DNA of 15,430 bases. Origin: an uncultured Clostridia bacterium (GTDB lineage: Bacteria > Bacillota > Clostridia > Oscillospirales > JAAYOS01). Below are positions 13,173-15,430 of this stretch, piece by piece. Location: positions 1 through 15,430 of the forward strand of contig CALXAZ010000158.1 of the NCBI GenBank assembly GCA_944386395.1, read 5' to 3'. The stretch's first letter is position 1, and each line of letters starts with the position of its first letter. The position numbers and the translations under genes are program-made. A model generated the notes under the pieces. It did not search any database, was not told the origin of the DNA, and worked only from the letters and a program-made list of their open reading frames with translations.

Positions 13173-14363
13173 TTATTTGTCCTCAAGGCAGGCAATGCCC
13201 GGAAGCTCGAGACCCTCAAGAAACTCCAGAGAAGCTCCGCCACCTGTAGAGATATGTGTCATCTTGTCGCCATAGCCCAGCTTCTGAACAGCAGCCGCGC
13301 TGTCGCCGCCGCCGATGATGCTGATAGCATCAGTCTCAGCTATCGCTTCGGCGATAGCCTTTGTTCCTACCGCAAATTTTTCAAACTCAAATACGCCCAT
13401 CGGTCCATTCCAGATAACCGTGCCGGCGCCCTTTATAGCTTCGCTAAATGTCTTTATTGATTCCGGCCCGATGTCAAGACCCATCATGTCGTCCGGAATC
13501 TCATTGGTCTGTACAATCTTTGTCTCTGTATCTGCCGCAAATTCCTTCCCTGCGTTTGTATCTACCGGAAGCAGGAACTTGACACCCTTTGCCTCAGCCT
13601 TAGCTATCATTTCTTTTGCATAGTCCAGCTTGTCATCCTCGCAAAGGGACTTGCCTATCTTGCCGCCCTGCGCCTTTACAAATGTATATGCCATGCCTCC
13701 GCCGATGATAATCGTGTCAACTTTTTCAAGCAGATTGTTAATAACACCTATCTTGTCAGAAACCTTCGACCCACCCAGAATGGCCACAAACGGACGGACC
13801 GGATCCTCAAGGGCTTTACCCATAATGCCGATTTCCTTGCCTATAAGGTATCCGCAGACTGCCGGCAGATAATCTGCAACACCGGCCGTTGAGGCATGTG
13901 CACGGTGAGCGGTACCAAAAGCATCGTTTACATATATATCAGCGTAGGAGGCAAGCTTCTTGGCAAATTCGGGGTCGTTTTTCTCCTCTTCCGCATGGAA
14001 ACGCACATTTTCAAGGAGCATGACTTCGCCCGGCTTGAGCGCTGATGTAAGCGCATCGGCGTCAGACCCGATAACGTCCTTTGACATTTTTACTTCTGTG
14101 CCAAGCAGCTCCGACAGCCTCTTTGCAACAGGAGCCAGTGTATATTTTTCGTTAAACTGCCCCTTCGGACGTCCGAGATGTGAGCAGAGAATAACGGCAG
14201 CGCCGTTTTCCATCAGATACTTTATTGTGGGCAGTGCAGCAGTGATGCGGTTATCGTTTGTAATGTTCCCCTCGCTATCCTGCGGTACGTTGAAATCACA
14301 GCGAACAAGAACTTTTTTGCCCTTTACGTCAATATCCTCGATTGTCTTTTTATTGTACTTCAT
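13173..14363 (-). CDS. pgk: phosphoglycerate kinase
   Basis: 396 residues, full length. It transfers phosphate from 1,3-bisphosphoglycerate to ADP, the first ATP-yielding step of lower glycolysis. The N-domain substrate site is visible as VRCDFNVP (Arg21, Asp23, Asn25), SHLGRPKG and the RFHAEEEKND block. The C-domain nucleotide site is GGSKVSDKIGVI, NGPMGVFE and GGGDSAAAV, followed by the STGGGASLEFLEG signature. AAGGGAG lies about 9 bases before the ATG. It is the first gene of the glycolytic unit with a near-consensus promoter ahead. gapA, often just upstream in Firmicutes, is replaced here by degV. No abnormal residue seen. Confidence 0.98.
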   Translation of the reverse strand: MKYNKKTIEDIDVKGKKVLVRCDFNVPQDSEGNITNDNRITAALPTIKYLMENGAAVILCSHLGRPKGQFNEKYTLAPVAKRLSELLGTEVKMSKDVIGSDADALTSALKPGEVMLLENVRFHAEEEKNDPEFAKKLASYADIYVNDAFGTAHRAHASTAGVADYLPAVCGYLIGKEIGIMGKALEDPVRPFVAILGGSKVSDKIGVINNLLEKVDTIIIGGGMAYTFVKAQGGKIGKSLCEDDKLDYAKEMIAKAEAKGVKFLLPVDTNAGKEFAADTETKIVQTNEIPDDMMGLDIGPESIKTFSEAIKGAGTVIWNGPMGVFEFEKFAVGTKAIAEAIAETDAISIIGGGDSAAAVQKLGYGDKMTHISTGGGASLEFLEGLELPGIACLEDK

Positions 14364-14445
14364 TTGACAGAACTCCCTTTCCTGAAAAAGAATTTTTGGT
14401 AATGAGGAAACTCTTCGTTAAATATTGCTCAATTAAGCTATAACG

Positions 14446-14474
14446 ATTATACCCCACTTTTTTTACGTTTTCAA
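14446..14474 (-). promoter_or_regulatory. sigma-A promoter of the pgk-tpiA-gpmI-eno unit
   Basis: On the minus strand, TTGAAA (14469-14474, 5/6), 17-bp spacer, TATAAT (14446-14451, 6/6), giving a leader of about 75 nt before pgk. An imperfect palindrome GCTTAATTGAGC near 14425-14436 falls just after the expected start point and could be an operator. Confidence 0.88.
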
Positions 14475-14552
14475 GCGTATTTTGTGCAATTTGCGAATTT
14501 TTTTATCGCCTTCTGCAAATATCTCAAATTTTTACCAGCGATATAATAAAAA

Positions 14553-15425
14553 CTATCTCTTTTCACCAAAATATATCACCGCAAGCGCATGCGGACCCGT
14601 GTTTGTGGAAACGCTCGGTCCCAACGGAATCCTTTCGATACTTGCCGGAGAAAAATTTTCCCGTAGGAGCTTTTCCACCCTGTCCACCTCTTCGTGAGGT
14701 ACCTTCGTATAGGCGATATAGAGCTTCTGCCCCTCTGGCTGTCGGATATACTTCTCAAGCTCACGCACCATGCCCGGGGCCACATTCTTGTCCCCCCTCG
14801 CCTTGCTGACAATATTTATTTCCCCATCGCAGCACCGCAATATTGGCCGCAACCCAAGCGCCTCACCTACAAATGCTGCCGCTCCGTTTATCCTTCCGCT
14901 CTTTTTAAGATATTTCAGCGAATATACAAGGAACAGCGCCTCGCTTCTGTTACATTCATCGATACACGCCTCATATATTTCTTCAAAGCTCTTCCCCTGC
15001 TCGCGCATCTCTGCCGCCGCGAGAAGTGTCCTTCCGTATATCATCGAGTATGCCCGCGAATCGATAATCTCTATGCGCATACCGTCGCCATACTCGTCGT
15101 AAAACAGCTGCTTTGCAACCATACCGGAATTGTATGTCCCGCTGGCAGTCGAGCTTATCGTTATCACAAGTACATGGGTACAGCCCCCATCCCTTGCCCG
15201 CTCGAAGCTCTGCATATACCGTACGGGGGTTATCTGTGCCGTCGTTGGGATGGCGTCCACGCTCTCAAGTATATCCCAATACTTTTCCGGAGAAATGTCA
15301 TAAAACTCTGTCAGCGTCCCTCCCTCATAGCTTATGTCAACGCCAAGTATCTCTATACCATGCTTTTCCACGTATTTTGGCGGCAGATCACACGGCGAGT
15401 CTGCCATCAGATGGATTTTTTCCAT
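14553..15425 (-). CDS. DegV family fatty-acid-binding protein
   Basis: 290 residues, the normal DegV length. DegV/FakB proteins bind a single fatty acid and present it to the FakA kinase for phosphorylation, feeding phospholipid synthesis from exogenous or recycled fatty acids. The family motifs are present: ADSPCDLP at the N-terminus, PTTAQITP near residue 60, SSTASGTYNS near 91-100 and DSRAYS near 122. KYLKKSGRINGAAAFVG and LGLRPIL follow, and GPSVSTNTGPHALAV closes the C-terminal lobe. The start ATG is 5 bases from the window edge, so the ribosome binding site is mostly outside, but the N-terminus fits the family. No FakA is in the window. No clear terminator separates it from the pgk promoter, so some read-through into glycolysis genes is possible. 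Confidence 0.92.
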   Translation of the reverse strand: MEKIHLMADSPCDLPPKYVEKHGIEILGVDISYEGGTLTEFYDISPEKYWDILESVDAIPTTAQITPVRYMQSFERARDGGCTHVLVITISSTASGTYNSGMVAKQLFYDEYGDGMRIEIIDSRAYSMIYGRTLLAAAEMREQGKSFEEIYEACIDECNRSEALFLVYSLKYLKKSGRINGAAAFVGEALGLRPILRCCDGEINIVSKARGDKNVAPGMVRELEKYIRQPEGQKLYIAYTKVPHEEVDRVEKLLRENFSPASIERIPLGPSVSTNTGPHALAVIYFGEKR

Positions 15426-15430
15426 TCTCT

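Noticed and set aside
14475..14552. Terminator for degV
   Set aside because: Only a 6-bp ATTTGC/GCAAAT pairing with a long loop is visible, with no U-run placed after it.

Overview
The window looks like a piece of chromosome from a gut-type Clostridia (Firmicutes, probably Oscillospiraceae/Ruminococcaceae-like). The grounds are AAGGAG-type ribosome binding sites, sigma-A promoters with 17-bp spacers, CCA-encoding tRNA genes, a GH78 rhamnosidase, a DegV protein, and a pgk-tpiA-gpmI-eno glycolytic cluster. The genus cannot be fixed from sequence reading alone.

Layout. Bases 3-1751 (+) hold the C-terminal part of a GH78 alpha-L-rhamnosidase. After it comes the 5' remnant of a lipoprotein gene (1871-2009), which runs straight into a bidirectional terminator. 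Bases 2062-2447 are a minus-strand tRNA locus: a good promoter, tRNA-Leu(CAA), an atypical tRNA-Gly(GCC), a terminator, and then a 93-bp partial duplication that carries only the tail of the tRNA-Gly gene plus a second copy of the terminator. Two plus-strand genes follow: a membrane protein fused to a GNAT acetyltransferase (2697-4205) and an overlapping small membrane protein (4195-4521). They end at a bidirectional terminator.

Everything from 4585 onward is on the minus strand. In transcription order the first unit from the right edge is degV (14553-15425). Next comes the glycolytic cluster pgk, tpiA, gpmI, eno, with a near-consensus promoter before pgk, a second probable start before tpiA, and a strong terminator after eno. 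gapA, which often leads such clusters, is not in the window. A monocistronic xylose-isomerase-like TIM-barrel gene (8068-9078) and a small membrane-protein gene (7529-7879), each with its own promoter and terminator, come next. Last is a tight operon encoding an exported protein of unknown family with a helical C-terminal half, a HisJ-type PHP phosphatase, and RpiB.

The genes combine central carbon metabolism (lower glycolysis, RpiB in the pentose phosphate pathway) with carbohydrate use (rhamnosidase, TIM-barrel sugar isomerase-like protein). I see no defence system, CRISPR array, phage or transposase. The most unusual region is the tRNA locus at 2062-2447: the tRNA-Gly departs from near-invariant positions, and the sequence just past its terminator is complementary to tRNA-Gly nucleotides 39-53.
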